A DNA stretch of 64,000 nt from Sisyra terminalis. Lineage: Eukaryota; Arthropoda; Insecta; Neuroptera; Sisyridae. This document shows, piece after piece, positions 10,641 to 21,848 of the stretch; position 1 is the stretch's first letter; every line of letters starts with the position of its first letter. Made by a program: the position numbers and the translations under genes. The DNA lies in assembly GCA_958496175.1 (NCBI GenBank), contig OY292278.1, forward strand, positions 37,262,001 through 37,326,000, in the 5' to 3' direction. Below the pieces are notes generated by a model. It was not told where the DNA came from, made no database searches, and saw only the letters and a list, made by a program, of their open reading frames with translations.

Positions 10641-12249
10641 AAGACAATTAAATAAAACTCAAATGCGTATCTTCTTTGTTGTGAATTGTTTTTAACAAGT
10701 AAATTTATACTCTATTAAAAGAAGTTCCCATTTTTTATGCTTACCTCATTTTTTACTAAGTATAACTTTTCGTTTAATCCAAGGGTAGCTTATATTTCCC
10801 ATCTGACTTACATCCCTTTTAAGATAGCATCTAAATTCAGAATTTGACACGTTTCAAATTAAATTACATTGAAAGGAAATCCACAAACGAAATTTTCTCT
10901 TTGGTAGAAAAGGGTCGATTAAGAACTAACTTCATCTCATCCCCCATCATCCCCTAAAACTTCGTTCATTTATCACCGTGAAAATTTCCTCATTATATAG
11001 TACGACGCTTTTTGATCTCCTTAAGTGTCAACGTCTTAATTCGAATCCGTCATGTTTTGTCCATTTCAATTGATTTATTCCACTCACAAATGCAGATCAA
11101 AGTCAAATATCTCTTGTGAAATTGCGCCCCATGTAGAGGCTATTTGAAAGCTCTGGTAAACTTGGAAATTTGAAAGCTTACGTTCTAGTTCAAGGTTTCC
11201 CGATCCAAAATTAGTGTCGTGACCTTTGAGGTGGAATGGACATATTGGTGTATTATTGAGAGCTGATTATTTATTCATCGCACAGTTTAAAGGACTGAGA
11301 AATTATTGAATGTTGAATATTTATTGATTGGCATTGGTGCAGAGGTGTGGGATATGAAGGAAATACTGTTTGAGTTATTACAAATTGTATTATCAATTGA
11401 AATTAAATTCCTTTGAACCGATTATCTTTTCTTCCGTATTTTGCGTTTTTAAGTACGTAGATTGAAGAAAATATTTAGATGGAAGAACTTGGGAAACTTT
11501 TATTAATTTACCTTTACCAAAGTATTAGAATTGCTCCAAAAATGGTAGATTAATGGTAATCATAGCAGTTGTAAAAATCCATGAAATGAAGAATACAAAG
11601 AAAATTTATAAGCATAGTCTATTATGCAACTTTTTTTGTGGAAAATTAACAAATATTTGAAGTCATTTTCTCTGATAAAACACTGAACTCCTACATCACC
11701 TCGTTGATATAAATCAAAATGTAAAAAATTAATCAAAATTTTTATAATTTAAGAAAACCTGATTTATTTGAAAAGAAATTTTAAGAACATGAATTTTTGA
11801 GCAAAATGTAACAATTTTCATGATAAACACTAAAGATTTGACTAGCAAAAAGTGCTTAAAAACTACTGAAAATCAAAAAGACATTTCAACAAATATTACA
11901 TAATTTAACCAGCAACCAGGCACCAACCGGTTTTAAAAGTTTTGGAGTGACTCGCATAAAATTCAAATAAATTTCAAAATTAAATGAGCCAACTTCCTGA
12001 AATTTTATCCAACTGAATAAGAGCAAATTCGGGACACTGAGATAAGTTTAAGATGGGGATGGAACGAAGAAAATGGAGAAAAGTTACGGAAATATTCATA
12101 ATAATTTATTTCATTGAATAATTTCGAGTTGTTACAAACTTAATATCTGTATATCTAATGACTTTTATAGGAAATGGGTATTTTCTCTGTATGAAGGCAT
12201 GGTAGGGGGAGTCAAATCGACAGAAGCGTTACTAGTGGTCAGTTCGAGT
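10641..12249. other. Unassigned, partly unique DNA
   Basis: About 10900-11260 is GC-richer and looks unique, but no splice-bounded coding segment could be supported. The rest is AT-rich with nothing recognised. Confidence 0.35.
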
Positions 12250-13105
12250 GTTATAGTGGGCTATTATTGATAAAATTGAAAGCAATTAGTAGGGATAGTT
12301 TAAATTTTATTTTATTAAATATAACGAAAATAAGACCCCAGAATTGTTGAGTTGTGAATAGTAAAAATACCAACAGGAAAAACCAATGTAAATTTTATAA
12401 ATTTCCAACGATTAAACGGAAAATATATTAAATAAATCAGTGGATTATTGCAATTTGAAAGCAAAAGTAAGAAGTACCATAAACTTACTTTATCAATTAA
12501 ATCAACAATTTGGTTATTAGCTAACCTTCACAAAACTAATTGGTATAGAAAAAAAAATGTCATTAATTAAATATATTTTTTTGTTGTGTACAGTCGCTTT
12601 ATGACTATTAAAGTTTAAGCGGCTCTAACATAAATAAAAATCCACACTCGAGAAATATCAAATATTTGCTCAATACGAGGATCGAACCCAAAACCTACCA
12701 GTTTTGGAGCGGTCACTTAGACCACTCGGTCACCAGTTGGCTTGTATTAAATTTATTAATGCCAATTTTTTTTATAACTTCAAATTTTTGATACTTTTTT
12801 TTTTTTGATAACTATTTCATATTTTTTTTCATTTTCATTCCTTGTTCTCTATTATTTTTGGTATTTGATATACATTTAAAATAACTTAACCATGTATTTA
12901 CTGCATCTTTCCTTATTTTTGATGATTATTTTCACAAGTTTTTAGTTAAATTTGCTTTAATATGGAGCTACAATAATTTTTCATTGTCACATATTTCTAT
13001 ATGCGAATATTTTTTTATTATTTTCTATAACAAAATCTTACTATTCTGAAAGTTGCTATTAACATGCACGTAAAAACATATTTTAACAGCCCACTGTAGT
13101 TCATA
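12250..13105. mobile_element. Possible short-TIR element around a SINE
   Basis: TAGTGGGCTATTA near 12254 and the inverse of TTAACAGCCCACTGTA near 13095 form an imperfect short inverted repeat. Between them lies AT-rich DNA and the minus-strand SINE at 12590-12740. The evidence is weak; the pairing could be chance. Confidence 0.25.
12590..12740 (-). repeat. tRNA-derived SINE
   Basis: This is an inverted copy of the family: box B inverse GGATCGAACCC and box A inverse GACCACTCGGTCACCAG at the right end, with the tail inverse CAGTCGCTTTATGACTA at the left end. Confidence 0.85.
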
Positions 13106-13339
13106 TCTTATATGGCGCTGTAGTCGCACATACAGCGAATAAATGCAAAAAAAATACATTTGTTCTTGTATTGGTAATATTTTTCTGCAAAATTATGATC
13201 AAATAAAATAAATAGTTTCCAAAAACAACTTTAATGTCCCTTGCTCATTTTTTCCGAATAAATTTGTTTCAATTTTCATCGTTATAGTGCTGATTTCATC
13301 TAGTAAAAATTCTAGGACATTCGGACAAGCAGGTATTAC

Positions 13340-13840
13340 AAATTTTTAGGGTTCCGTAGGAATGCTATGGACTTTAATAAGCAATAAAATTTTCAAAAAT
13401 TAGCAGAGATAAATTTTAAAAAAATCGATATCAGTCTGTAAATTGAAATACTTTTTCTAAAAGTTATAGTTTTAAATTATTTATAATCTGTTTCTATGGA
13501 TTTTTTTTTACTTTAAATTTTTTATTTTTGTATTTCAAATTTCATTGGTTTTCCGACTTCCTCAGGCACTAATATAATTCTTTATTACACAATTTAAAAG
13601 TCAATTACCTATGATGTTACGGGTTACCTTGGTAATTATGATTATGATGGTTATTACGACGTATTTCGATCTAAATAATTAAAAATTTAATTTTAAATTA
13701 ATTAACCTTAAAATCGTTTTTTTTTACAATTCAATTTATTACCTGAAGTAGTCAGGAAACCGATGAAACGCGTACTACGAAATTTAAAAAATTAAAATAA
13801 AAAAATCCTAAAAATAGAGTTCCTACTTCCTAATTATTAA
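13340..13840. mobile_element. Foldback element with degenerate hammerhead-like arms
   Basis: The inverted arms lie at about 13510-13568 and 13742-13805. The right arm reads CTGAAGTA, GTCAGG/CCGAT, GAAAC, GCGTAC on the plus strand. The left arm on the minus strand reads CTGAGGA, GTCGG/CC, GAAAT. AATTT/AAATT can form an outer helix around the right box. The outer limits are uncertain; TTTTTAGGGTTCCGTAGG at about 13350 may belong to another element. The cores are mutated, so ribozyme activity is unlikely here. Confidence 0.5.
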
Positions 13841-15404
13841 ACAATGGAAAAGACTATCCTTATGTTATATTTTTTTAAAGACTGTTTAATTAATTCTCAT
13901 AGTTCTTTTACAGAATGCTATTTGAAATTTTTCCATGGGGTTAAGCGGAATTGAGGGTATTGGTTCAATTGGGTTGGGATATAGATATGAAAAAGCTTTT
14001 GTCAAAAGTTAAGGGTTGTTGAGATGAAAATTCTCAGACCAACTCTGTGGAAAACATCTTGTAACAAGAAAAATATTAACATAGAAAAAGGAGACGAAAA
14101 ATTGTTGAAATTTAATGAGGAAAAGATTGCAATATATTTTCACAAAAGCACTCGTATTTCCAGAACAAAACATTTTCTAAAAGTTTCTTTTGATAAAAAA
14201 TATTGTTTGACAAAAAAAAGTTTTCCAAATTTTGACTTTCCAAAAGCATCGACAAAAGTATCTCGTTTACGTTTGCAAAACTCAACTTTGGCCATGCGAT
14301 TTTCGTTCTTAAAAGCTCAAAAGCCAAAACATTTTTTCTAAGCCGCTTAAACAACCGAGAATCTCCTTAAAACTTCCCAACTTTGAATTCCATTACACAT
14401 CAATTTTTTTTTCTATCCCCATTCGGTTCCAATAGCTCTCTCTCTCATCATTACATTCTCTTCTTTTTCCGTATTCAAAGCTTTACTCGGTGCCCTTCAA
14501 GCTCGCCATTGTCAAATTCAACTTTTACTTAACCTAAAAAAAAACACGCGAAAAACAGAAAACAAATGACAATCTGGGAAATAAAGAGTGACATTAAGCT
14601 TTTTTTTCCCACAAAGATTTGCAAGTTTTTCTTTCCAATAAATGCGATAGGAAAAATATATATAATCAAAACAATTTTTTTCCAGTTTGAAACTTTTAAA
14701 TCTATAGAATTTTTATATGATATTTTTATACTATACAAAAAGTTAAGGTTGGAGGTTGAGAGTGGATGATGGGGGTGGAAAAATAACAGACGTGAAACTC
14801 ATAGATAGGGAATTCCCGGTTATGGGAATGCAAACTGTATAGGTTACGTTGAAGAGGCTGGAACAGCGCGGGAATGAAACCGGGATGAATAGTGCTTCTT
14901 CGTATTGTACACGCGCAACGAATCTCTTTACAATGAGGCCAAGTGCTTTTGTTTTTACATAAAAGCATTGAATACACATACGTATATAGTCGGAGAGTTC
15001 GGACGGGGTGAGGACTCGGTTAGTGGGTAGTGCATCGGGGGTAGTTTTGGAGCAAAAACAACCACCTAGTCGTCCCTTAATTGGGATGAGAAACAAGCGA
15101 CCGGGATGTGTCACTCTATTAAACAGCTTGCACAAAACCCTCTTCCTGATGGAACTACCTGGAAAATCATGGCACACCCGCTTCTTGTATATTGTATGTT
15201 TTGCCTCAGTTTTTACCCTTTTATTGAAAATACAATTGAAATTGGAAATGTGAGAGCTTATATAAAATTGGCATTAAACAAAAAATACAAAGGATCTGAA
15301 TCTTGAAATAGGAAAAAATGTTCAATAATATAATTTTATTCTATTTTATAAATGTAAAAAATCTATTTTAAATTTGAATTCGGAAAATAATAAACAAAAA
15401 CGAT
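13841..15404. other. Unassigned DNA with long open frames and no family match
   Basis: Overlapping open frames occur at 14024-14341 (plus) and 14743-15177 (minus, 144 codons). The latter sits in a GC-richer patch (14740-15180). Neither shows a domain, signal peptide or repeat motif that I recognise, and both are overlapped by frames on the other strand. They could be non-coding unique DNA of the receptor intron. Confidence 0.35.
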
Positions 15405-15700
15405 GTTCCTACTTATGTACATGCGTAAAAAGTTATACTTATTTGGCGTAGTTAAAAAAAGTTTTTAATCTACTGCCATAACATTTTCCGATAGTGCCTG
15501 AAATGATACAACAGTTATTAGTACCTGGTTTAACTAAAATATGATACAATTTTAAACACAATTTTTGCTTTTAATGTCAGTACAATAGGCAAATATATGT
15601 ATGGCGCATATGTGAGTGTAATAAAACTATAATAATAATTATTTCCATTTTGAACTAATTGTTGTCATTGGTTTCAACTGCTATTCCGTTTTCATTCTAT
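15405..15700. repeat. Interspersed repeat, copy 2
   Basis: This is the second copy of the repeat at 6290-6660, in the same orientation, sharing three ordered blocks including AACTAATTGTTGTCATTGG. The class is unknown. Confidence 0.6.
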
Positions 15701-15791
15701 TGTCAATTTTTGTCATTTGTCACTTTTGCCAGTGTTGAGCTGTGAATATTTTCCCGAAAGTTACTAGTTTTCAAATAATAGTTTAAATTGG

Positions 15792-16014
15792 CGGCTCATG
15801 TCGCTTTTAACATCATCAATATCTGGCAATGTTGAATTATCTACTTGGTTTTTAATTTAATTTACGATTTTTTTGTTAATTCAATTCTAATATCGTATAA
15901 TTTGCTCTTTTGTTGGTAAATTGTCATTATGGCATGATTTACTTAAGAATCAACTTTAAACAAAGTAGAAAATATAACGTTGCCTGGTATTGATGTCGCT
16001 TAAAGGGGCATAAG
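15792..16014. mobile_element. MITE with ATCTGGCAA TIRs, copy 1
   Basis: The left arm GGCTCATGTCGCTTTTA...ATATCTGGCAATGTTG is inverted at the right as AACGTTGCCTGGTATTGATG...TAAAGG. A second copy is at 33663-33890. This copy abuts the left arm of the next foldback element at 16015, which appears truncated by it. No coding. Confidence 0.65.
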
Positions 16015-17062
16015 CGAAATTGGTTTTTTTACAAAGATCGCTCCCTGAATTTTTAGTTTAAGATATAAAAAAAAATATCCAATACAATTAAGCTCTTAAT
16101 TTCTTGATTAAACCGTGTCGGAATCATGTTACTTTTACCATTTAAATAACATGGGATTATTTGATTTATTACTTTTAATTTTTTTTCTCAGAAACAAATG
16201 AATGAAAAGATTTATGATTAAATTATTCTGACGTAAAATTTAACGCTCTACAAAAAAGATCTCTTATGAATTTCGGATTAAATCACTCTATTAAAAGTTA
16301 TTCAATATTTAACTTTTTAACGCCAAATCAATCGACTATAGGATCAATAAAAATTATGTTGACTACAAGTTCTAAGAAATTTCTCATATATGGCGTCAGG
16401 TGAAATGGTAAAAATTCGAAGAATAATTGAACTTTTGTCGATAGTCTCATTAATTAGTATGAAATTCACTTTGTAGGTACAAAATATTGATTAAAGTACG
16501 AAAATTTATCCTGGATAAATTGAATTTCACGACTATAGCGAATTCGGATCTTATGTCACCGGTTTTAATTGTGAAAAAATGATTTTTTGTTTGTTCAATT
16601 TTCTGTTCAAGCCATAAAATTATCACAAATAATCACTTGCGCTAATGATCATAACTTTTATCTTCTCTTCCAATGATTTTATAGTTAAAAAAAATAAAAA
16701 TGAGCAAAAAGTTGAAAATATAACAAGATTTAGATTAGGCACAAGTTAAATGTTGAATAACTTTTAATGGAGTGATTTAATCGAAAATTCATATGAGACC
16801 TTTTTTGTAGAGCATTAAATTTTACGTCAGTATAATTTAATCTTAAATCTTTTGATCCATTTGTTTCTGAGAAAAAAAAATAAAAGTAATTAATCAAATA
16901 ATCCCATGTTATTTAAATGGTAATAGTAACATGATTCCGGTACGGTTTAATCAAGAAATTAAGAGCTTAATTGTATAACACAATTTTTTTTATATCTTAA
17001 ACTAAAAATTCAGGGGGCAATCGCTCTAAAAAAAGCAATTTGGGAAATAACGGACACCCTAA
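16015..17062. mobile_element. TIR foldback element with about 310-bp arms
   Basis: The arms at 16015-16325 and about 16745-17062 are inverse copies. Shared blocks include ATTTAAATAACATGGGATTA, GAGCTTAATTG and the GCTCTACAAAAAAG-ATCTC module (16245-16263; inverse 16795-16813). The right end is CGGACACCCTAAT; the left end is slightly truncated. The 420-bp core is AT-rich and non-coding. The solo arm at 8220-8545 belongs to the same family. Confidence 0.75.
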
Positions 17063-17501
17063 TACACATTTGGCTACTTGTACATTCTGTATAGTACTTC
17101 ATTGTATTATACACATTGACTACTTATACATAAATTGTATCTTACATACACGAATTAACTGTTTATCAATACAGCATGAGAAAATTGCTCGAAAAATTCG
17201 TATCGAAAATATTAACCGATAATCGATTTATCGATGTTGATTGTAATCATAAGCAATCATCTATAGATATGAATAAGCAGTCAACTGTATATAGCTTATC
17301 TAAATAGTCAATCGTATGTACATAATTACAACATGTAACGACAAAAAGTACCGACATAGTAAAAATTAAATAAATACAATAATAATTGTATATTTTTTTT
17401 GCCCATTTATTATGTATTGAACTGATTTTTTATTCAAATATAGAAAATATAATGCAAAATTTTGCATTACAATATTTGCATTATAATATAATATAATATA
17501 A
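17063..17501. other. Unassigned AT-rich DNA
   Basis: Nothing recognised except TGCAAAAT/TGCATTATAATA repeats at about 17450-17505. Confidence 0.45.
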
Positions 17502-17610
17502 TGCAAATTTTCAGAGGACTAGGATCAAAATAAGTAGTTAAAACTAGATTTTTATTCGCGACGTTTCCGCCCTTTACTAAGCCTTCTTCAGGCGTTCATA
17601 AATAATCGCT
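17502..17610 (-). mobile_element. Solo arm of a hammerhead-bearing foldback
   Basis: It is nearly identical to the left arm of the element at 54443-55118 (shared TCAGAGGACTAGGATCAAAA and TTTTTATTCGCGACG). On the minus strand it reads CTGAAGA (17585-17591), helix II remnant, GAAAC (17563-17567), GTC, with CGC/GCG and TTTAT/ATAAA able to form helix I. Position 7 of the CTGANGA core is A here, which the hammerhead consensus allows. No second arm is evident. Confidence 0.6.
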
Positions 17611-17680
17611 TAAACTTTAATCAACAATAATCCTTGTCACGATCCATTGTATAAATATGGTACAGATAATAAAAAATAAT

Positions 17681-17830
17681 AATAAGAGCTTCCAGAATAC
17701 ATAAAATTCAATAAAAATTAGTTATAAATGATTCTCTTAATAAACCATCTTAATAAACCTAAGGGTATTATTAAGAGTATCATTAATAACTAATTTTTAT
17801 TGAATTTTATGTATCCTGGAAACTCTTATC
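17681..17830. repeat. Hairpin (inverted repeat with 62-bp arms)
   Basis: The arms 17681-17742 and 17767-17829 pair almost throughout, for example AAAATTCAATAAAAATTAGT with its inverse, with a 24-base loop. It may be the core of a foldback whose left arm is 17502-17610. Confidence 0.7.
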
Positions 17831-19437
17831 GAGCAACTTTCTGCTGTAGCGATAGCATTAGTATTTTTTAGTAAAAATCAGTCGAATTAATTTTTCATCA
17901 CGACACTAAATAAATATAACTTCAAAACATTCTATATGAAGCATTTATTTATGTGTGAGGTAGTCTTAATAAACCCATGATTTTTAGTACTCTTCAAGAA
18001 AATAATAATTATTCAAAATAAAGTCCAGGCTTCCGAAAGTTCACTGAATTTTTATACTAAGAAGTACATTTTTTTCTGAATCCTACTGAAACCAAGTACT
18101 TGAGTTAGGCTTTTGAAACTTTCAATGAGATTTGACTTTAAAGAATCTAAAGCTTTTTAACCAAATGGTTTTGAACTTTGAAACTTCTACAGCAGTTAAT
18201 AAAATCCCAGTTTTCACCAACACGTTACAGCTTTTTCGGGACAACTTGCAGTATAAAACTTAATAATGTTTTATTAGTACTATCAAACAATACTCCGCAA
18301 GATTATGTAAACTAGATTGGAACTGATTTGTTTTCCATTTATTTTTATAATAGATTCTGTATCTAATGTGATGGTATGATGGAAGTCAGATATCATGTTA
18401 TCAAATCAAAATGTATCGTAGCAAAGCCGAAAAAAGAACTCCGAAAGAAATATCAAATCAAAAATGCAATAAAGTAATGCATATCGTCGTAATAAATAAC
18501 CCCAACAGAAATATCGCCGAGCTCCATATTAAAAGGAGGAAATAATCATGACAAGTACTTTCCGCGTCACGGGAATATCAATATGGAAACATTCTGCAAA
18601 TACATTGCACAGTATCATATCCCAACATTCCCGACGCTTTTCAGCGTGTGGGAAGCTTACAAAACTGTACAAAACAAGTATACCAACTACGTACGAGTTT
18701 GTGGGTTTTATTATTGCAAAAATTCAACGAGAGAATACAGAGAATACGAGCAAGGAAGCACAGATAGAAACAAAACACTTGAAACAAAAGAGGAACGGTT
18801 GAATGTATAGCAAAAAATATTTTTATTTATAATCAAAATAAAACTTATAATATGATTTGTTTCAACAAAAGGAAACTTTATTGAAAACAAACACACAGAG
18901 GGCGTTTCTTTTGTTTACAAAAAAAAAAATGAAAACTTCAATTTTTCCCTTCAATGATAATTTTATTTTGCTACATTTGCAATGTAAATGAAATTATTTA
19001 ATTTCTAACATTTTAAAATTGAAAAAGTTTCAAGTTTGAACTTTTCACTCAAGAAAATCAACAGTGCTTGTATTTTTGTGCTTAACAACCTTAAAACAAA
19101 ACACTGGCTAGCATTTTACCAACAAAATCATGTTTACAAAAAAAAAAAACAAAGAAATTGTTTTGCTGAATTTTAAATTTTACAAATAAAAAATCTAAAC
19201 TTTAACTAAAGAAAAAACAAGTTCATCTTCAAGTTAGGTTCAATTTTCTTTGTTATATGATCCATTTTCTTTGATCTTTTGAATGGCTTTTGAACGTAAA
19301 TTTTGTATCAAATATTTTGAAACTTTACGATAGATAATTAAAATGTGGTGGATAAAATTAAGCATTAAGATAGTGTAGTGTTTGGAACTTATTACAGAAA
19401 CAGTTCAACATTGTTAAAATTCATTTTTTTGTAAACA
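17831..19437. other. Unassigned DNA
   Basis: A GC-richer stretch at 18480-18800 carries two overlapping open frames of 84 and 75 codons on the plus strand with no recognised motif. The remainder is AT-rich with poly-A runs. Confidence 0.35.
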
Positions 19438-19930
19438 ATGCCAATGATTTATTTGCAATTTATGAAAGATATTATTGTTCAAATTTTAAGTATACTGCAA
19501 TTGACCAACAGTAAACTATTTATACTGAATCAAATAGCCAAATGGACTCAAAATGAGCAAATAAAATCCTCGAAAAATTACTCAGGAAGAAAATTTTCAA
19601 TGGTTACAATAAATAAAATTAAAGAAGAACACAATATAATACTCCTAAACCTAGGAAGAAATGATATCAAAATGTTAGTGGATCAACGAACGGGACGATC
19701 CAGTTTGAGAAAGTATCTCCAAACTATAGGAAAGAATACAGAGTCCGGTTCATGCTGAAAATGTGGGGGAGGAGGAAACTGCCTCCCATATACTATTTTA
19801 CTATTCAGCTATGAACTGGGAAGCATACACAATTGACTTTCTACAAAGATTTACCTCAGAAGCAGACTAGATCAATTGGAACTAGAAGCTGGGGTGAAAT
19901 AGTTATTTTAGGGCTTAGTGAGGCGGTGGG
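19438..19930 (+). pseudogene. LINE C-terminal fragment (zinc-knuckle region), frameshifted
   Basis: An open frame to 19758 ends in residues resembling the C-terminal tail of RNase H-bearing non-LTR retrotransposons: LRKYLQTIGKN followed by an in-frame stop where a Cys is expected, then KCG. A frame change continues it as EEETASHILFYYSAMNWEAY to about 19860. The family pattern is Cys-x2-Cys, then E-x2-T-x2-H-I-L, then Cys-Ser-Ala; here the first and last cysteines are lost (stop; Tyr for Cys). No RT domain is visible upstream, so this is a 5'-truncated, decayed copy. The clade cannot be fixed from this piece. Confidence 0.6.
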
Positions 19931-20279
19931 GGGGGGAATTCTTTGATAAGGTCTTCGATTCTTTGATAATGTTTTAAAAAAAATAAGAAAAATTGCCTTT
20001 TGCTTCCAAATACGTATTTCGATTGCGAAGCTTTTTTTTTCTAACTCTTAACAAGTAGTACTGAAACTCTGAGTAAAATAGTGAAATTGTGAAATAATTC
20101 AGATGATTGATGTTGATCTTCCTTAGAAAATTTCAGCGTTTGAAAACTCACTCTTATTGGAAACCATTAATCTTCTTCTTCTGATTTCTGATGACTGCCT
20201 TTGCGAGTTCTTCTACGCTATGACCTAAAAGATCTATTTTTACTCGATTAATGTCCATTATTAGTTAATTAAGTTATTT

Positions 20280-20420
20280 GTATAGGTTTTTTTTTTGACT
20301 AAAAATATGATCAAATGTTTTTCTTGATGATTTTTGTACGACGTTTCGTCGCCTTTCGGGACTTTAAAAGGACTTTAAGGACTTTGAAAAAGTTTGAATA
20401 TATTTTTAGTCCAAAAATTC
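20280..20420. mobile_element. Small foldback with a hammerhead-like relic
   Basis: The arms GACTAAAAATATGATCAAA (about 20299-20317) and the inverse of TTTGAATATATTTTTAGTCC (20393-20412) pair. Next to the left arm, on the minus strand, lies AAGTCCCGAAAGGCGACGAA followed by ACGTC: a helix II hairpin, GAAAC and GTC. CTGANGA has decayed to CTTTTAA. It has the same layout as the other hammerhead foldbacks but is smaller. Confidence 0.45.
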
Positions 20421-21214
20421 CATATGAAAATAACTTTACTAAAAGAACTATTACGTCCCAACGCTATCCTTAGAACAAATTGGCACCAACCCTCATCAGG
20501 GAGCCAATTGGGTCACTATTGTTCACCAGCTCATGCACAGGAAAGATAGGAGTGGGAACCACTGATTAAGACAAAGCAAGATTGACTTACCAAATTCCTG
20601 GGGTTCGATTGAATTTCGGCTTAGAGCCACTGCCTTAATAAGTTCAAAAATACATTCTCAAGTGTTGAAAGATAGTATTAAAAAAATTTATATTTCTAAT
20701 TTGTTTATTTTCCTACATATTGCTGTACTAAACTGTATCTGAGCTTATTTAAACCGTATGAAACTTCTTCCTTTGAAACTGTGACAGTACTCAAACGCTT
20801 TCCCCAAAGTAAGAATTGAAATAATTAGCTTTCTTGAAACGTGTACCATCCTGTGACTATACTTATTATTTTTTTTTTTTTGTAGCAATTAAAAGGCTAT
20901 ATGAGAGCTTTTATTATTTGCATAACAATGTTTGAACGCCAGGAATTGCTATTTCTGATATAAACGTAATTTCATTTAAATGTCTGTGTTATGTTCACTC
21001 CACTTGAAAGGATGATTCAAATATTTGGATTAAATATAATATGCTATTTAACTGTTCCTTAGATGAATTGCAAATATCAGGATTGAGAGATGAAAAGTCG
21101 GAACATATTGGAGAATCAAAAAGTATTGTCAATTTTTAAACACAAAATTTTGAAACAAGTTTTAATTTTAAATCAATGATATAACTACCTTCAGTATCAT
21201 CAATCTTTTGATAT
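20421..21214. other. Unassigned DNA
   Basis: The block 20450-20640 is GC-richer and may be a piece of a retroelement, but no motif is clear. The rest is AT-rich. Confidence 0.35.
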
Positions 21215-21848
21215 CTAGAGTGGAAAAATGAGTTTCGGCATATTTTCAGTTTCGGCTGTTGTCAAGCTGAAACTACGACTGAAACCAAAACTAAATTCGT
21301 TAGATAAAAATTTATATAAAAATATTAAAAAATAATATAAAGTAAAATATGTAGTATTATAAAGTTAAATATTATATTAAATATTTCTTTTTCTGTCGAA
21401 AGAAAACTGAACAAAGTTAAAAGAAACTATTTTGTTTTTAAGATATGAGAAAGAGTAGTTTATATTTTGTATCCCTAAATATGGTAGGTAAAAATTAATT
21501 TTGTTTTGTAGCTTTTGTTTATTGTTTTATGTTATTCATAACTAATTTTAAAAAAAAAAAAATATTGGCGCATTTCTTTCAAATCAACTCCTTATTTCAG
21601 CATAAATAATTTATTTGAAATAAGAAATGATAATAATATGTTATGTTAATGATTAACTCAAATAGTATGGACTTAATGATTAATGAATACCCATAGGATT
21701 TCAAAGTAAAGAATGACTAATTATGATTAACTTTTTTTCTAAGAAAATATGATCTTATATGGAAGTTTCGGCTTCGGCCGAAACTGAGGCTGATGCCGAA
21801 ATTCGGTTTCGGTTTCAGCCGTAAAAACTAATTTTGGTCGGACACTAT
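21215..21848. mobile_element. hAT-like MITE, second copy (inverted)
   Basis: The right end GGTCGGACACTATA is the inverse of the left end of 2430-3088. It has the same TTTCGG/CCGAAA clusters near both ends and the shared inner block TTTCGGCTG...GTCAAGC. The left terminus is mutated, so its limit is approximate. Confidence 0.65.

Noticed and set aside
14743..15177. A 144-codon minus-strand open frame in a GC-richer patch
   Set aside because: No domain, repeat or transmembrane pattern, overlapping frames on the other strand, and no start or splice context that favours it.
18548..18810. Two overlapping plus-strand open frames after AAAAGGAGGAAATAATC, which looks like a bacterial ribosome site
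   Set aside because: The window is clearly eukaryotic, and neither frame has a recognisable motif.
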